Shown in pieces: positions 24,694 through 33,186 of a stretch of 64,000 nt of DNA (positions are counted from its first letter, which is position 1; each line of letters begins with the position of its first letter). The DNA is taken from contig NZ_JACSKA010000001.1 of assembly GCF_018617385.1 (NCBI RefSeq), positions 1 to 64,000 of the forward strand, written 5' to 3'. Source of the DNA: Exiguobacterium sp018617385 (GTDB taxonomy: Bacteria > Bacillota > Bacilli > Exiguobacteriales > Exiguobacteriaceae). The notes below the pieces were generated by a model. It saw only the letters and a program-made list of their open reading frames with translations. It had not been told where the DNA came from and did not search any database. Both the position numbers and the translations under genes were made by a program.

Positions 24694-24726
24694 AAAAGGG
24701 AGCTCTCTAATCGAGAGACTCCCTTT
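24694..24726. terminator. Bidirectional terminator
   Basis: AAAGGGAG and TCTCT pair with AGAGA and CTCCCTTT around a short loop. It separates the plus-strand unit from the convergent pirin gene. Confidence 0.85.
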
Positions 24727-24728
24727 AA

Positions 24729-25586
24729 TTATTTGACGGCTGGGGGACCGAACACACCACTATGATAGTCGCGGAAGGCTTGGCGGATTTCTTCTTCCGT
24801 ATTCATCACGAATGGACCATGCGCAATATACTCCTCCCGAATCGGTTTTCCGGAATAGACGAGCACCCGTGTACGCGTCGTACCCTTCAGTCGAAGTGCA
24901 CTCATCGTCTCAGACGTTTCATCGAATGTCAGTGTCGCCACATCGGTTTTACTGAGCGGGATTTTGGAAGGTCCAACTTCAATCGAACCAGCGAGTACGT
25001 ACAAAAAACTGTTATGATTCGCAGGCAAGATGTGTTCGTATTCACTGTCTTCCTTCAGCGTTATTTCTGTCATCGTGATGGGGACGAGACTGTCCATCGG
25101 TCCCTTTACACCCGCGATTTCGCCGGAATAGACACGAAGCTGCCCACCGTCGAAAGGAACGACGGGGGCGTCCTCGACGTATACGTTTTGATAGGAGGTC
25201 GTTGTCGTTTTTAACGACTTCGGCAAATTCAACCAAAGCTGAAGCGTATGAATCAAATCATCGTCGACCGCTTCTTCGGCGTGTCTAGCGGCCCATCCGG
25301 CATTCATATACTGAACATCACCGGCGTCCAAAATCGAATGTCCTCCATGATTATCAATATGTTCTAGACGACCATCGATGACATACGTGATGGTTTGGAA
25401 CCCACGATGGGGATGGTCCGAAAAGGTCCCACGTTTGAACCAGTCTTCTGCCATCAGAATAAATGGATCGAACGCCTCTTTTTGTTCTGGGGGCAACACC
25501 CAGCCCTGTTGCACATGGGGATACCCGTTTTGTCGATAGGAGACGCGCCAATGATGGTTCACATCTCGTATAAATGGATTTGTCAC
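24729..25586 (-). CDS. Pirin family protein (bicupin)
   Basis: A 285-residue pirin: the metal-site cupin reads DHPHRGFQTITYVIDGRLEHID and HSILDAGDVQYMNAGWAARHAEE. Pirins bind Fe and can act as quercetin 2,3-dioxygenase-like enzymes; the role in Bacilli is not settled. A GTG start at 25586 follows AAAGGAGTGAG. It stands alone on the minus strand. Confidence 0.92.
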   Translation of the reverse strand: MTNPFIRDVNHHWRVSYRQNGYPHVQQGWVLPPEQKEAFDPFILMAEDWFKRGTFSDHPHRGFQTITYVIDGRLEHIDNHGGHSILDAGDVQYMNAGWAARHAEEAVDDDLIHTLQLWLNLPKSLKTTTTSYQNVYVEDAPVVPFDGGQLRVYSGEIAGVKGPMDSLVPITMTEITLKEDSEYEHILPANHNSFLYVLAGSIEVGPSKIPLSKTDVATLTFDETSETMSALRLKGTTRTRVLVYSGKPIREEYIAHGPFVMNTEEEIRQAFRDYHSGVFGPPAVK

Positions 25587-25661
25587 TAAGACTCACTCCT
25601 TTCCCTTCTTATCTTCCCAAAAAAGATGTCCGATCGAACTATATTTGCCTCATGAAGATGC

Positions 25662-25688
25662 AAAAAGACAGATGCGTTCGCATCTGTC
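25662..25688 (-). terminator. Terminator of the 25692-26957 lipoprotein gene
   Basis: GACAGATGCG and CGCATCTGTC form a perfect 10-bp stem with a 2-base centre, followed by TTTTT on the minus strand, just after the stop codon. Confidence 0.88.
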
Positions 25689-25691
25689 AGA

Positions 25692-26957
25692 TTATGTGTT
25701 TTGTTCAAACAGGTTATACCACTTGATGGCATCCTCACGTAATAGCTTAAAATGGGCACCTGTTTTTGAGTTGGTCACGTACACATCTACGCCATCATAG
25801 CTAACGTCAAACGTTTGCGCGCATATCCCTTGAAATAGAGTCACATAAGGTGTAGGAGCGGGCTCTCCCGCATAGGCAGTCGCATTGGCTCGTTTAATGG
25901 CATCGAAAATAAAGTCCATTTCATTTTGACCGACATGTTGTAGGAAGGAGGCATCTTTTGATTCCGTCCCAAGGAGTGCCAAGTCATGAAAAATGACATG
26001 ACGCTGACTACTTAATTTATCGTGAATTTGTTCACTCAATTCTTTTCCATACAACAACTTGGGTTCATGATACGTCAAGGAGACGTTCTGACGATGGGCC
26101 GTTCCATTTTTCATGAACGTAAAACTGTAGAGTGGATACTCGTGACCCGGTACAAGAACCGAAGGGAGTTGCGGAGCTGTCTTTGCGCCAAACATCTGTG
26201 AAATATGCGCTGCTTTCGGTCGCAATACTTCTTGATAGTCATTTTGATCTCGACTCGTATAAATCGCATATTGTAACACCTCATCAGACTTTTCTGTCCC
26301 GAGCCCGAGTGACAAATAAGGATGCCGTGTTGATTCGACAGGAATCACGAGGCGGTCTTTATTTTCAGATGATGTAAAGGTCAGTTCAAATTCACCGCTG
26401 AAAGGCATCGTGATATGGAAAAGCGTATGCTCGATCCCTTTTCGTTCTGGATAGGGCTCATTACCTATCGGCTTTTTCATCTCTTGTGCGAAGTGCTCAT
26501 ATTCATGAGGCTCAGCAAATCTGAATTTCGGAACATCCGGATAAGGTTCTGCCGTATATTGAACATCGTTTAAGCTCTCAGGAAGCGTGTTAATCTCGGT
26601 GGCATATGTGATGGAATCAAGTTGACATTGGACATATGATTTATCTTCGACAGTGAAAAAAGTTGCGGTTGGAAAAGTGGATTCGGTGGCGGCATCAGTC
26701 AACGGTTGGTTCAATGTGACCGTCCCGAGCCAACGTCTTTCACCACTTGGAATCTTTTGAATCGCGTTGTCAGGCTGACATAACTCGATAATCGCTGCAC
26801 GATCCGATTCGGGTATTTCAATTTGTTGTCCGTTTGGTAACAGGGCACGTCCTTGATAATATTCAGGAGCGGGTTGGAGTCGGAGTGCGCGTTCTTCCTC
26901 ACATCCGAATAAGAAAAACAGGATGACGAGGGTACTGAAAATCAGGTACTTTTTCAC
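25692..26957 (-). CDS. Secreted lipoprotein of unknown function
   Basis: A 421-residue lipoprotein. The GTG at 26957 follows GGAGAG by 7 nt and opens a short signal VKKYLIFSTLVILFFLFGC with lipidation Cys; the ATG 18 nt earlier adds MKESTD and is less likely. The mature part has no recognisable motif; it holds YGKELSEQIHDKLSSQ and several aromatic-rich beta stretches. Base composition is somewhat more AT-rich than the neighbours. It is a single-gene unit with its own terminator. Confidence 0.75.
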   Translation of the reverse strand: MKKYLIFSTLVILFFLFGCEEERALRLQPAPEYYQGRALLPNGQQIEIPESDRAAIIELCQPDNAIQKIPSGERRWLGTVTLNQPLTDAATESTFPTATFFTVEDKSYVQCQLDSITYATEINTLPESLNDVQYTAEPYPDVPKFRFAEPHEYEHFAQEMKKPIGNEPYPERKGIEHTLFHITMPFSGEFELTFTSSENKDRLVIPVESTRHPYLSLGLGTEKSDEVLQYAIYTSRDQNDYQEVLRPKAAHISQMFGAKTAPQLPSVLVPGHEYPLYSFTFMKNGTAHRQNVSLTYHEPKLLYGKELSEQIHDKLSSQRHVIFHDLALLGTESKDASFLQHVGQNEMDFIFDAIKRANATAYAGEPAPTPYVTLFQGICAQTFDVSYDGVDVYVTNSKTGAHFKLLREDAIKWYNLFEQNT

Positions 26958-27055
26958 ATCGGTACTCTCCTTCAATGAATCGCTTTCACCATTCTAGCAC
27001 CATTTTTTTGTGACTTTAGTCTTAGGAAAATTAATTTGTTATTTCGAAAAAAAAT

Positions 27056-27086
27056 CAAAAAACCCGTCCAACTTGAACTGGACGGG
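27056..27086 (-). terminator. Terminator downstream of the aldo/keto reductase gene
   Basis: CCCGTCCA and TGGACGGG form an 8-bp stem with a run of T on the minus strand. It lies about 160 nt beyond the stop codon. The gap 27087-27243 is AT-rich and holds no supported gene. Confidence 0.72.
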
Positions 27087-27243
27087 GGATAAAACCATTT
27101 ATGTCTTAATTTTACTTTTTAACTTTTTACACATGTCGATTTTTGACGAAAAAACGTTGGTATCAGAAGACATTGAAAAAAGTCAATTTTTCTTCTAAAT
27201 TATCACTTTATAATTGTGTGGGATTTATTTGATGAAGTTTCCT

Positions 27244-28140
27244 TCAATCAACATCTCGACCGCGTGCCGCCTTCAAAATTTCAAACCATTCTTCACGAGT
27301 GAGATCAATTTGAAGAGCGTCGACTCCTGTCTGAACGCGATCGATTTTTCCGGATCCAATGATCGGCATGATGTTTGCAGGATGTTTCACGAGCCATGCA
27401 TACACAATCGAGTCGATTCCGCTCGCATTGTGACGTGCACGAATTTCCTCAAGTTTTTCACGAAGGGGAGCATACTGTTCATCTTTAAAGAGCTGACCAC
27501 CGGCTAGTGGGCTCCAAGCCATGAGTGGCATCCGTTTTTCGTGGCACAGATCGACCGATCCATCCTCAAAATGTTTCAATTGCATCGGAGAGAGTTCGAG
27601 TTGATTCGTCACAAGTTGGAATGGAAGGCGTGATTGAAGCAAGTTCTGTGTAGACGGAACATGGTTGGATACACCAAACTCACGTACTTTCCCACTATCA
27701 CGCAAGGCGATGAAGGCTTCGGCCACTTCATCCGGGTTCATCAGTGGATCTGGACGATGGATAAGTAACGTATCAATGTGGTCAATTGCCAATTCTTTTA
27801 ACGAACGCTCTGCTTGCGCGATGATATGCTCTTTTGTCGTATCGTAATAATTGAGTGTTTGACCCGGATTGAACGACCCTGTCAATTTAATTCCTGTCTT
27901 TGTGACAATCTCCATTTGGTCTCGGAGTTCAGGCTTTAATTTTAAGGCCTCCCCAAACAAACCTTCACATGTGTAACCGCCATAAATGTCTGCATGGTCG
28001 AATGTCGTGATGCCCAGTTCGAGACATTGTTCGATAAACGTAAGGCGTTCCTGTGGGGTCATGTCCCAATCAGCGAGACGCCACATTCCATGGACGATGC
28101 GTGAGAATGATAATTCTTCTGTCAAAGCGATGCGTTGCAT
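27244..28140 (-). CDS. Aldo/keto reductase, YdhF-like
   Basis: A 298-residue aldo/keto reductase. Catalytic residues are visible: Asp/Tyr in FDHADIYGGYTCEG, Lys in VTKTGIKL and His in DTLLIHRPDPLM. VREFGVSNHVPS and LSPMQLKHFEDG follow, as in the YdhF group. NAD(P)H-dependent carbonyl reduction is expected; the substrate is unknown. GGAGG precedes the ATG. Confidence 0.93.
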   Translation of the reverse strand: MQRIALTEELSFSRIVHGMWRLADWDMTPQERLTFIEQCLELGITTFDHADIYGGYTCEGLFGEALKLKPELRDQMEIVTKTGIKLTGSFNPGQTLNYYDTTKEHIIAQAERSLKELAIDHIDTLLIHRPDPLMNPDEVAEAFIALRDSGKVREFGVSNHVPSTQNLLQSRLPFQLVTNQLELSPMQLKHFEDGSVDLCHEKRMPLMAWSPLAGGQLFKDEQYAPLREKLEEIRARHNASGIDSIVYAWLVKHPANIMPIIGSGKIDRVQTGVDALQIDLTREEWFEILKAARGRDVD

Positions 28141-28288
28141 AATAACTCCTCCTTGGTTGTCAGTCGCTCTTCATTATACGTCTTACGAGAAAAGACGTCA
28201 CTTGTCACCTACTCGAGCAGTTTTGGCGTCAAATGAGCTTGTATGCGCTATGATGAGAGAGAAGAGAAATAGGAAAGAGGCGTGACAG

Positions 28289-28900
28289 ATGAGTGACTAT
28301 GAACAATATGCGGACGTCACCTTCGAGCAGGTGGGTGACTCGTTTCAGGTAGCCGCGATGCACCCAGATCTTCGTTTACATGGAATTGGACGAAGTGCGG
28401 CCGTGTTTCGTTTAAAGGAGAAGGATCGTGTCATTAAAGTGTTCTTTCCAGGCTATGAACAAATCGCAACCGAAGAAGCAGCAATCTATAAAAAACTAAG
28501 GGGACTCCCTTACTTTCCGAAGTGCTATGAGTCCGGTGCGTCATATATCGTGATGGATTACATCGAAGGAAAGACGCTATTTGAGTGTCTGACGGAAGGC
28601 GTTTGGATTGACCCTTCTTACATCGAGGTAGTGGATGAAGCGCTTCGACAAGCACGGTTATTAGGACTAACGCCATCGGATGTCCATTTGCGTAATATCA
28701 TTTTGACACCGAACGGACAGATTTTCTTGATTGATTTGGCACGATTCAGACAAGGGCAACAAATTGATCATCAGTGGGAAGACTTGAAACGAATGTATCG
28801 ATTGTATCGCTATCGTTTCATGCCGAAACAATATGATGAGACATTACTGAATCGAATCGCTTACTTGTATCGTAAGTTCGTGAACGATCCGGATTCTTGA
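28289..28900 (+). CDS. Protein-kinase-like protein, YrzF type
   Basis: A 203-residue small kinase-fold protein. It has a Lys in RVIKVFFPGYEQIATEEAAI, a hinge YIVMDYIEGKTLFE, a catalytic-loop-like SDVHLRNIIL and a DLARFR in place of the metal-binding DFG. The N-lobe is very short. The related YrzF/YabT-like small kinases are known in Bacilli, and activity here is likely but unproven. The gene has a GAGGCGTG site and ends at a terminator. Confidence 0.8.
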   Translation: MSDYEQYADVTFEQVGDSFQVAAMHPDLRLHGIGRSAAVFRLKEKDRVIKVFFPGYEQIATEEAAIYKKLRGLPYFPKCYESGASYIVMDYIEGKTLFECLTEGVWIDPSYIEVVDEALRQARLLGLTPSDVHLRNIILTPNGQIFLIDLARFRQGQQIDHQWEDLKRMYRLYRYRFMPKQYDETLLNRIAYLYRKFVNDPDS

Positions 28901-28917
28901 GCCGGGTCGTTTTTCTT
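28884..28917 (+). terminator. Terminator overlapping the kinase-like stop codon
   Basis: ACGATCCGG pairs with CCGGGTCGT (one G-T pair), followed by TTTTT. Confidence 0.78.
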
Positions 28918-28981
28918 TTGCCGATTAGGGAACAGGAGTAACGTGTCCGAAATTGGAGAAGAAACGAAAGGGGAATGATGT

Positions 28982-29311
28982 ATGGCTCATCGTATCTATG
29001 CGAATGAACTCGAAATGCTCCACGAATGTGTGGAAACGTGCAACTACTGTCTGGAATCTTGTTTAGAAGAAAAAGATGTACAGATGATGGTCGATTGTAT
29101 CCGACTAGATCGGGAATGTGCCGCTGCCTGTGCGTTTCTTGCCGAGGCGATGACGCGTGATTCGGCATTCGTTCCTGAACTCGCTCGAGCGTGTGCGGTC
29201 ATCTGCAAAGCATGCGCACAGGAGTGTGGGAAGCATAAGCACGCACATTGCCAAGAATGCGCAAGAGTTTGTACAGAATGCGCCTCGATGTGTGACCGCT
29301 TGGCCGCATGA
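28982..29311 (+). CDS. Cys-rich four-helix-bundle protein (DUF326 / copper-storage-like)
   Basis: A 109-residue protein with 16 Cys arranged as CxxC and CxxxC pairs along helices: HECVETCNYCLESC, CAAAC, CAVICKACAQEC and HCQECARVCTECASMC. This is the pattern of copper storage proteins (Csp) and the DUF326 family, where the Cys line the core of a four-helix bundle and bind Cu(I). There is no signal peptide, so it should be cytosolic, as in Csp3. A metal sink role is inferred. Confidence 0.88.
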   Translation: MAHRIYANELEMLHECVETCNYCLESCLEEKDVQMMVDCIRLDRECAAACAFLAEAMTRDSAFVPELARACAVICKACAQECGKHKHAHCQECARVCTECASMCDRLAA

Positions 29312-29315
29312 GTTG

Positions 29316-29347
29316 AGTGACCGGTTGATGGGACCGGTCACTTTTTT
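29316..29347 (+). terminator. Terminator after the Cys-rich protein gene
   Basis: AGTGACCGGT pairs with ACCGGTCACT, followed by six T. Confidence 0.88.
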
Positions 29348-29403
29348 CGTGTCTTTTGAAGAAGGGATTCGTATAATGAAAAAAACGAAAAGGTGGTATG
29401 GGG

Positions 29404-29916
29404 ATGATTCGCAATTGTCGACGAGATGATCTTCAAATGATTTTACATATTTACAATGATGCGATTGTAAACAGTACGGCCGTCTATCACTATCAACCGG
29501 TGACGCTCGACAATCGAGTGGCATGGTATGAGGAGAAGAAAGAGCAAGACTGTCCGATCATCGTGTGGGTCGAGGATGATGTGGTCATGGGGTTTGCGAC
29601 GTTCGGGCCATTCCGTCCGTGGCCGGCTTACCACTACACGGTCGAGCATTCGGTATACGTGCATCCCGGTTACCGCGGGAAAGGCATTGGCAACAAACTG
29701 TTGAAAGAAATCATCCGTATCGCCGAAGCGAGAGGAATGAAAACGGTGATTGGTGGAATCGACGCATCGAACGTGACGAGTATCCGTGCCCACGAAAAAG
29801 TTGGATTCGTTCATTCTGGCACGATTCGAAATGCCGGATATAAGTTCGGCAAATGGCTCGATTTATCGTTTTATCAACTTGATTTAGAAGGTCCTGCATC
29901 GCCTACAGAAGAATGA
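29404..29916 (+). CDS. GNAT acetyltransferase, phosphinothricin/methionine-sulfoximine type
   Basis: A 170-residue GNAT of the Pat/YwnH group. Markers are ILHIYNDAIVNSTAVYHYQPV, FGPFRPWPAYHYTVEHSVYVH, YRGKGIGNKLL and NVTSIRAHEKVGFVHSGT with WLDLSFYQL at the end. Enzymes of this group acetylate L-methionine sulfoximine, phosphinothricin or similar amino acids. The ATG at 29404 is 7 nt from the GGTGG ribosome site; the ATG at 29398 is too close. Confidence 0.9.
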   Translation: MIRNCRRDDLQMILHIYNDAIVNSTAVYHYQPVTLDNRVAWYEEKKEQDCPIIVWVEDDVVMGFATFGPFRPWPAYHYTVEHSVYVHPGYRGKGIGNKLLKEIIRIAEARGMKTVIGGIDASNVTSIRAHEKVGFVHSGTIRNAGYKFGKWLDLSFYQLDLEGPASPTEE

Positions 29917-29982
29917 ACGGTCTAGAAAGACTGAGCCACCATACGATATACTGGAACGAGTGAATCGAATGGAGGAAATGGA

Positions 29983-30321
29983 ATGACTGAGTACCCGAAT
30001 TGCCCTAAATGCCAATCATCTTATGTGTACGAGGATGGTCCGTTGCTCGTATGCCCGGAATGTGCATATGAATGGTCACCGAGTGAGGCGGCAGAAGCGG
30101 AAGCGGCGTCACAAATCAAAGATGCAAATGGAAATCCGCTTCAAGACGGAGATACCGTCACCGTGATTAAGGATTTGAAAGTGAAAGGGACCTCGCTTGT
30201 CGTCAAACAAGGTACGAAAGTGAAAGGGATTCGACTCGTGGAAGGTGACCATGACATCGATTGTAAAATCGAGGGACTTGGCGCGATGAAACTGAAGTCG
30301 GAGTTCGTGAAGAAAATCTAA
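29983..30321 (+). CDS. PhnA/YjdM-type zinc-ribbon protein
   Basis: A 112-residue protein with two CxxC zinc-ribbon knuckles (CPKC and CPEC, residues 7-27) and the C-terminal PhnA domain (ANGNPLQDGDTVTVIKDLKVKG, LKSEFVKKI). The family is named after alkylphosphonate use, but its function in most bacteria is unknown. GGAGG precedes the ATG. Confidence 0.93.
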   Translation: MTEYPNCPKCQSSYVYEDGPLLVCPECAYEWSPSEAAEAEAASQIKDANGNPLQDGDTVTVIKDLKVKGTSLVVKQGTKVKGIRLVEGDHDIDCKIEGLGAMKLKSEFVKKI

Positions 30322-30338
30322 TAGAAAATCAAATTGTT

Positions 30339-30380
30339 GACGAATGAGGTCGTATAATGCGGGCTAGTTCGTCTTTTTTT
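30339..30380 (+). terminator. Possible weak terminator
   Basis: GACGAA pairs with TTCGTC over a wide loop and is followed by seven T. The stem is short, so this is only a possible terminator. Confidence 0.4.
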
Positions 30381-30437
30381 GTAAATTGTGGCTTATGATA
30401 ATATGTAAGCATATTCAAAATATAAAGGAGGGAGAAC

Positions 30438-30824
30438 ATGTTATTGAAGAAAATGATTACCTTCCTCAGTGTGATTTCGTTCTCTATATTAATGGGATGT
30501 GGTCAACAAGAACGAGAGCTCGTTGTTGGCAATTATACTGATGAACAAACGATTGTTTACTCTGCAAATAGGATGACAGATAAAGAAAAGATTGATGACT
30601 TTAAAACGATGATTGAAGCAAGTGCAATCACAAATGAACGTCCGGAAGGGCTCCCTCACTATGTAGTGACCATCAATAATCCAGCTGAATCCACGATGGA
30701 ATTGATGGTGAACTTTTGGGTAAGTGGCAACAACAAGTTCGTTTTTTCAAAAGGGATAGAAAGTCGCGAATATTTTGAAGTCGATGAAGAATACATCAAG
30801 GATGTAAATGAACTCTTAGAATGA
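30438..30824 (+). CDS. Small lipoprotein
   Basis: A 128-residue lipoprotein with signal MLLKKMITFLSVISFSIL and lipobox LMGC. The mature part (ELVVGNYTDEQTIVYSANRMT, EYFEVDEEYIKDVNELLE) has no recognised domain. It is distinctly AT-rich compared with its neighbours. GGAGGGAG precedes the ATG. Confidence 0.78.
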   Translation: MLLKKMITFLSVISFSILMGCGQQERELVVGNYTDEQTIVYSANRMTDKEKIDDFKTMIEASAITNERPEGLPHYVVTINNPAESTMELMVNFWVSGNNKFVFSKGIESREYFEVDEEYIKDVNELLE

Positions 30825-30914
30825 TTGAAATGGTGAAAAATGGTATATATTTCGTGTAGGTATGAGATGATTGTGAAGGCATTCTAAATCGAAAAAGAGG
30901 GGGGAAGGTATGTC

Positions 30915-31097
30915 GTGGGACAACGATTTATATTGAAGTCGAAACAGCATATGAGTGGCGGGATCATTAAAATCGTCGTGGATCAGTATACGGGCGTGCA
31001 TTACATCATGACTAGTGGTTTAGGATTGAGTGGAATGACGCCGCTCTTAGATGAACATGGAAAAGTCGTCATTGAGAAGCCGAAATCTCCTTTGTGA
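30915..31097 (+). CDS. DUF6440-like small protein
   Basis: A 60-residue protein of the compact DUF6440 type: IIKIVVDQYTGVHYIMTSG and LSGMTPLLDEHGKVVI are characteristic. Function unknown. A GTG start at 30915 has GGGGGAAGG about 6 nt upstream; an ATG one base frame off at 30909 is followed by stops. Confidence 0.78.
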   Translation: MGQRFILKSKQHMSGGIIKIVVDQYTGVHYIMTSGLGLSGMTPLLDEHGKVVIEKPKSPL

Positions 31098-31117
31098 AAA
31101 AATAGAATGAAGAAACA

Positions 31118-31145
31118 AAAAAACCAGGCCGACAAGCCTGGTTTT
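31118..31145. terminator. Bidirectional terminator
   Basis: AAAACCAGGC and GCCTGGTTTT form the stem around a 5-nt loop, between the DUF6440-like gene and the convergent aldehyde dehydrogenase gene. Confidence 0.87.
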
Positions 31146-31157
31146 GTATTGATTGTA

Positions 31158-32615
31158 TTAAGAGAAGAACGGTTTGTACTCGCGACGTTCATGCATGATG
31201 GACACCCATTGAAGCGTCGTGAACTCTTCGAGTACCCATTCACCGTTGAATCGTCCAAGACCAGAGTTTTTCTCGCCCCCGAACGGCATGTGCGGTTCAT
31301 CGTTAACCGACTGGTCGTTGACGTGAATCATGCCGGTTTCGACTTTTCGTGCAAAGTTGGTTGCACGATAAACCGAGCCGTGGACAGCACCGCTCAATCC
31401 ATACGGTAATTCGTTCGAAAGACGGGCAGCCTCTTCGTCATCTTTAAACGAAAGGATGACCGCGACAGGACCGAATATTTCGTTTTTCGCGAGCGGCATG
31501 TCATTCGTGACGCCACTGAGGACGGTCGGTTCGAGGACGTTGCCGTCCGCTGTCCCGCCAGTATGAACGGTCGCACCGGCATCGACCGTTTTCTCGATTT
31601 GGTCTAAGATGCGATCGACTTGATCGTGGTCGATGAGCGGGCCGACTTGCGTATCTTTTTCATTCGGGTTACCTGCTTTCAACTGTTTAACGCGCTCGAC
31701 ATAACGCTCCACGAACTCGTCATGAATCGATTCGGCGACGAGGATTCGGTTCGTCGACATACAGATTTGTCCTTGGTGGAAGAACTTGCTGTAGACGGCT
31801 GATTCGACGGCACGGTCGAGGTCGGCATCATCGAGAACGACAAACACGTTATTCCCACCGAGTTCAAGTGCTGTTTTCTTCAACAAACGACCTGCCTTTT
31901 CCGCAATCCCTTGACCAACCTCAGTCGAACCTGTGAACGAGATGAGGCGTGGGATTGGATGTTCGACAATCGCGTCCCCGATTTCAGACCCTCGTCCGAC
32001 GACAACGTTGAGCACACCTTTTGGAAGTCCTGCTTCTTCGAAGAGGGATGCGAATAGGAGACCGCCCGTGACCGGTGTCGCCGTGGCCGGTTTGACGACG
32101 ACCGTATTCCCGGTTGCGAGAGCTGTCACGATTGAACGGACAGCCAAGTGGAATGGGAAGTTCCATGGGCTGATGATGCCGATGACCCCAAGTGGTTTGC
32201 GATATACCCGGTTCTCTTTATTCGGCACGATCGAGGGTTTGATGAGCCCGTCCATACGGAAAGGGAACGTCGCGGCTTCTTTGATGATGGCCATTGATGC
32301 GGCGAACTCACTCTCTGCTTTGATGCGTGTACTACCGGACTCTTTCACGAGCCAGTCGACGATAAAGTCTTTGTTGTCCATCGTCAGCTGGGCAAACTTC
32401 TCAATCAACTCACGTCGTGCTTGTGGAAGCATGTCGGCCCAGTCCGTCTGAGACGCTTTGGCTGCTTCATAAGCACGATTCAAGTCCTCTTCATCCGCTG
32501 ATTGAATCGAGAAGAGCGTCTCGTTCGAGAACGGATTGACGTTGTCGATCGACTTTTCACTTGATCCATTTACCCACTCACCATTGATGTACATGTTCGT
32601 AAAATCTGTATGCAT
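31158..32615 (-). CDS. Aldehyde dehydrogenase, benzaldehyde/vanillin type
   Basis: A 485-residue NAD(P)-dependent aldehyde dehydrogenase: cofactor region ISPWNFPFHLAVRSIVTALA, FTGSTEVGQ, catalytic Glu in ALELGGNNVFV and catalytic Cys in HQGQICMSTNR, and the C-terminal FGGEKNSGLGRFNG. It resembles the YfmT vanillin/benzaldehyde dehydrogenase group. The ATG at 32615 has AAAGGAG upstream; a longer in-frame reading to 32714 lacks a site. It stands alone on the minus strand. Confidence 0.92.
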   Translation of the reverse strand: MHTDFTNMYINGEWVNGSSEKSIDNVNPFSNETLFSIQSADEEDLNRAYEAAKASQTDWADMLPQARRELIEKFAQLTMDNKDFIVDWLVKESGSTRIKAESEFAASMAIIKEAATFPFRMDGLIKPSIVPNKENRVYRKPLGVIGIISPWNFPFHLAVRSIVTALATGNTVVVKPATATPVTGGLLFASLFEEAGLPKGVLNVVVGRGSEIGDAIVEHPIPRLISFTGSTEVGQGIAEKAGRLLKKTALELGGNNVFVVLDDADLDRAVESAVYSKFFHQGQICMSTNRILVAESIHDEFVERYVERVKQLKAGNPNEKDTQVGPLIDHDQVDRILDQIEKTVDAGATVHTGGTADGNVLEPTVLSGVTNDMPLAKNEIFGPVAVILSFKDDEEAARLSNELPYGLSGAVHGSVYRATNFARKVETGMIHVNDQSVNDEPHMPFGGEKNSGLGRFNGEWVLEEFTTLQWVSIMHERREYKPFFS

Positions 32616-32742
32616 ATTTGAACACTCCTTTATTTTTTCTTCACCATAAGAAGTATTCACTTGTTTTAGAAAAATAAACATATCAATGTATTGGATTTGG
32701 TAAACTTGAATCAAGTAAATTCAACAAGTTTAGGAGCAGACG

Positions 32743-33102
32743 ATGAAAACTTGCTGTGTGAGTTTATTCCTCTTCGTGCCTTGGGCATTTTTTGTGGCGG
32801 CAATGGATTATGTATGGGGTTTTCCATTTGGATATTTGATTGTACCGGTGATCATTTGGTGGGTAACAAAACAATCTTTGAGGCATTTGCAAATACGCTT
32901 TGTATTAGCTTCCTTGCTTGGATCGTATGGTGTGTCGGTTTATTTGGCCTACTTGTTTGAGAACGATTGGGGATACTTCTTCAAGCCGTTAACGATCAGT
33001 GGGGTCGTTCACGCATGGTCGGTCGCGATATTGATTGGGGTACTCGTAATATTGATTCATTATGGAGCTCAAAAATCAAACCAGTCATCTAATAGACATT
33101 GA
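32743..33102 (+). CDS. Membrane protein of unknown function
   Basis: A 119-residue protein with four hydrophobic helices (about 3-22, 26-42, 50-70 and 87-107). AT-rich relative to neighbours. No family was recognised. The ATG is preceded by a weak AGGAGCAG site. The divergent aldehyde dehydrogenase gene starts 128 nt upstream. Confidence 0.7.
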   Translation: MKTCCVSLFLFVPWAFFVAAMDYVWGFPFGYLIVPVIIWWVTKQSLRHLQIRFVLASLLGSYGVSVYLAYLFENDWGYFFKPLTISGVVHAWSVAILIGVLVILIHYGAQKSNQSSNRH

Positions 33103-33186
33103 GAGGGGGATACGTCATATCTCCCTTTTTTGATGTTCGTTTCTACTTCCTGTACAGTTAGACGAAGAGAGGGGTTAGAAAGAGAT

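Noticed and set aside
27010..27198. Plus-strand 62-codon ORF before the aldo/keto reductase end
   Set aside because: Crosses a terminator hairpin, no ribosome site and AT-rich low-complexity product.
31933..32451. Long plus-strand ORF (172 codons) inside the aldehyde dehydrogenase gene
   Set aside because: It is the mirror of a conserved enzyme gene, has no ribosome site, and its product is low-complexity.
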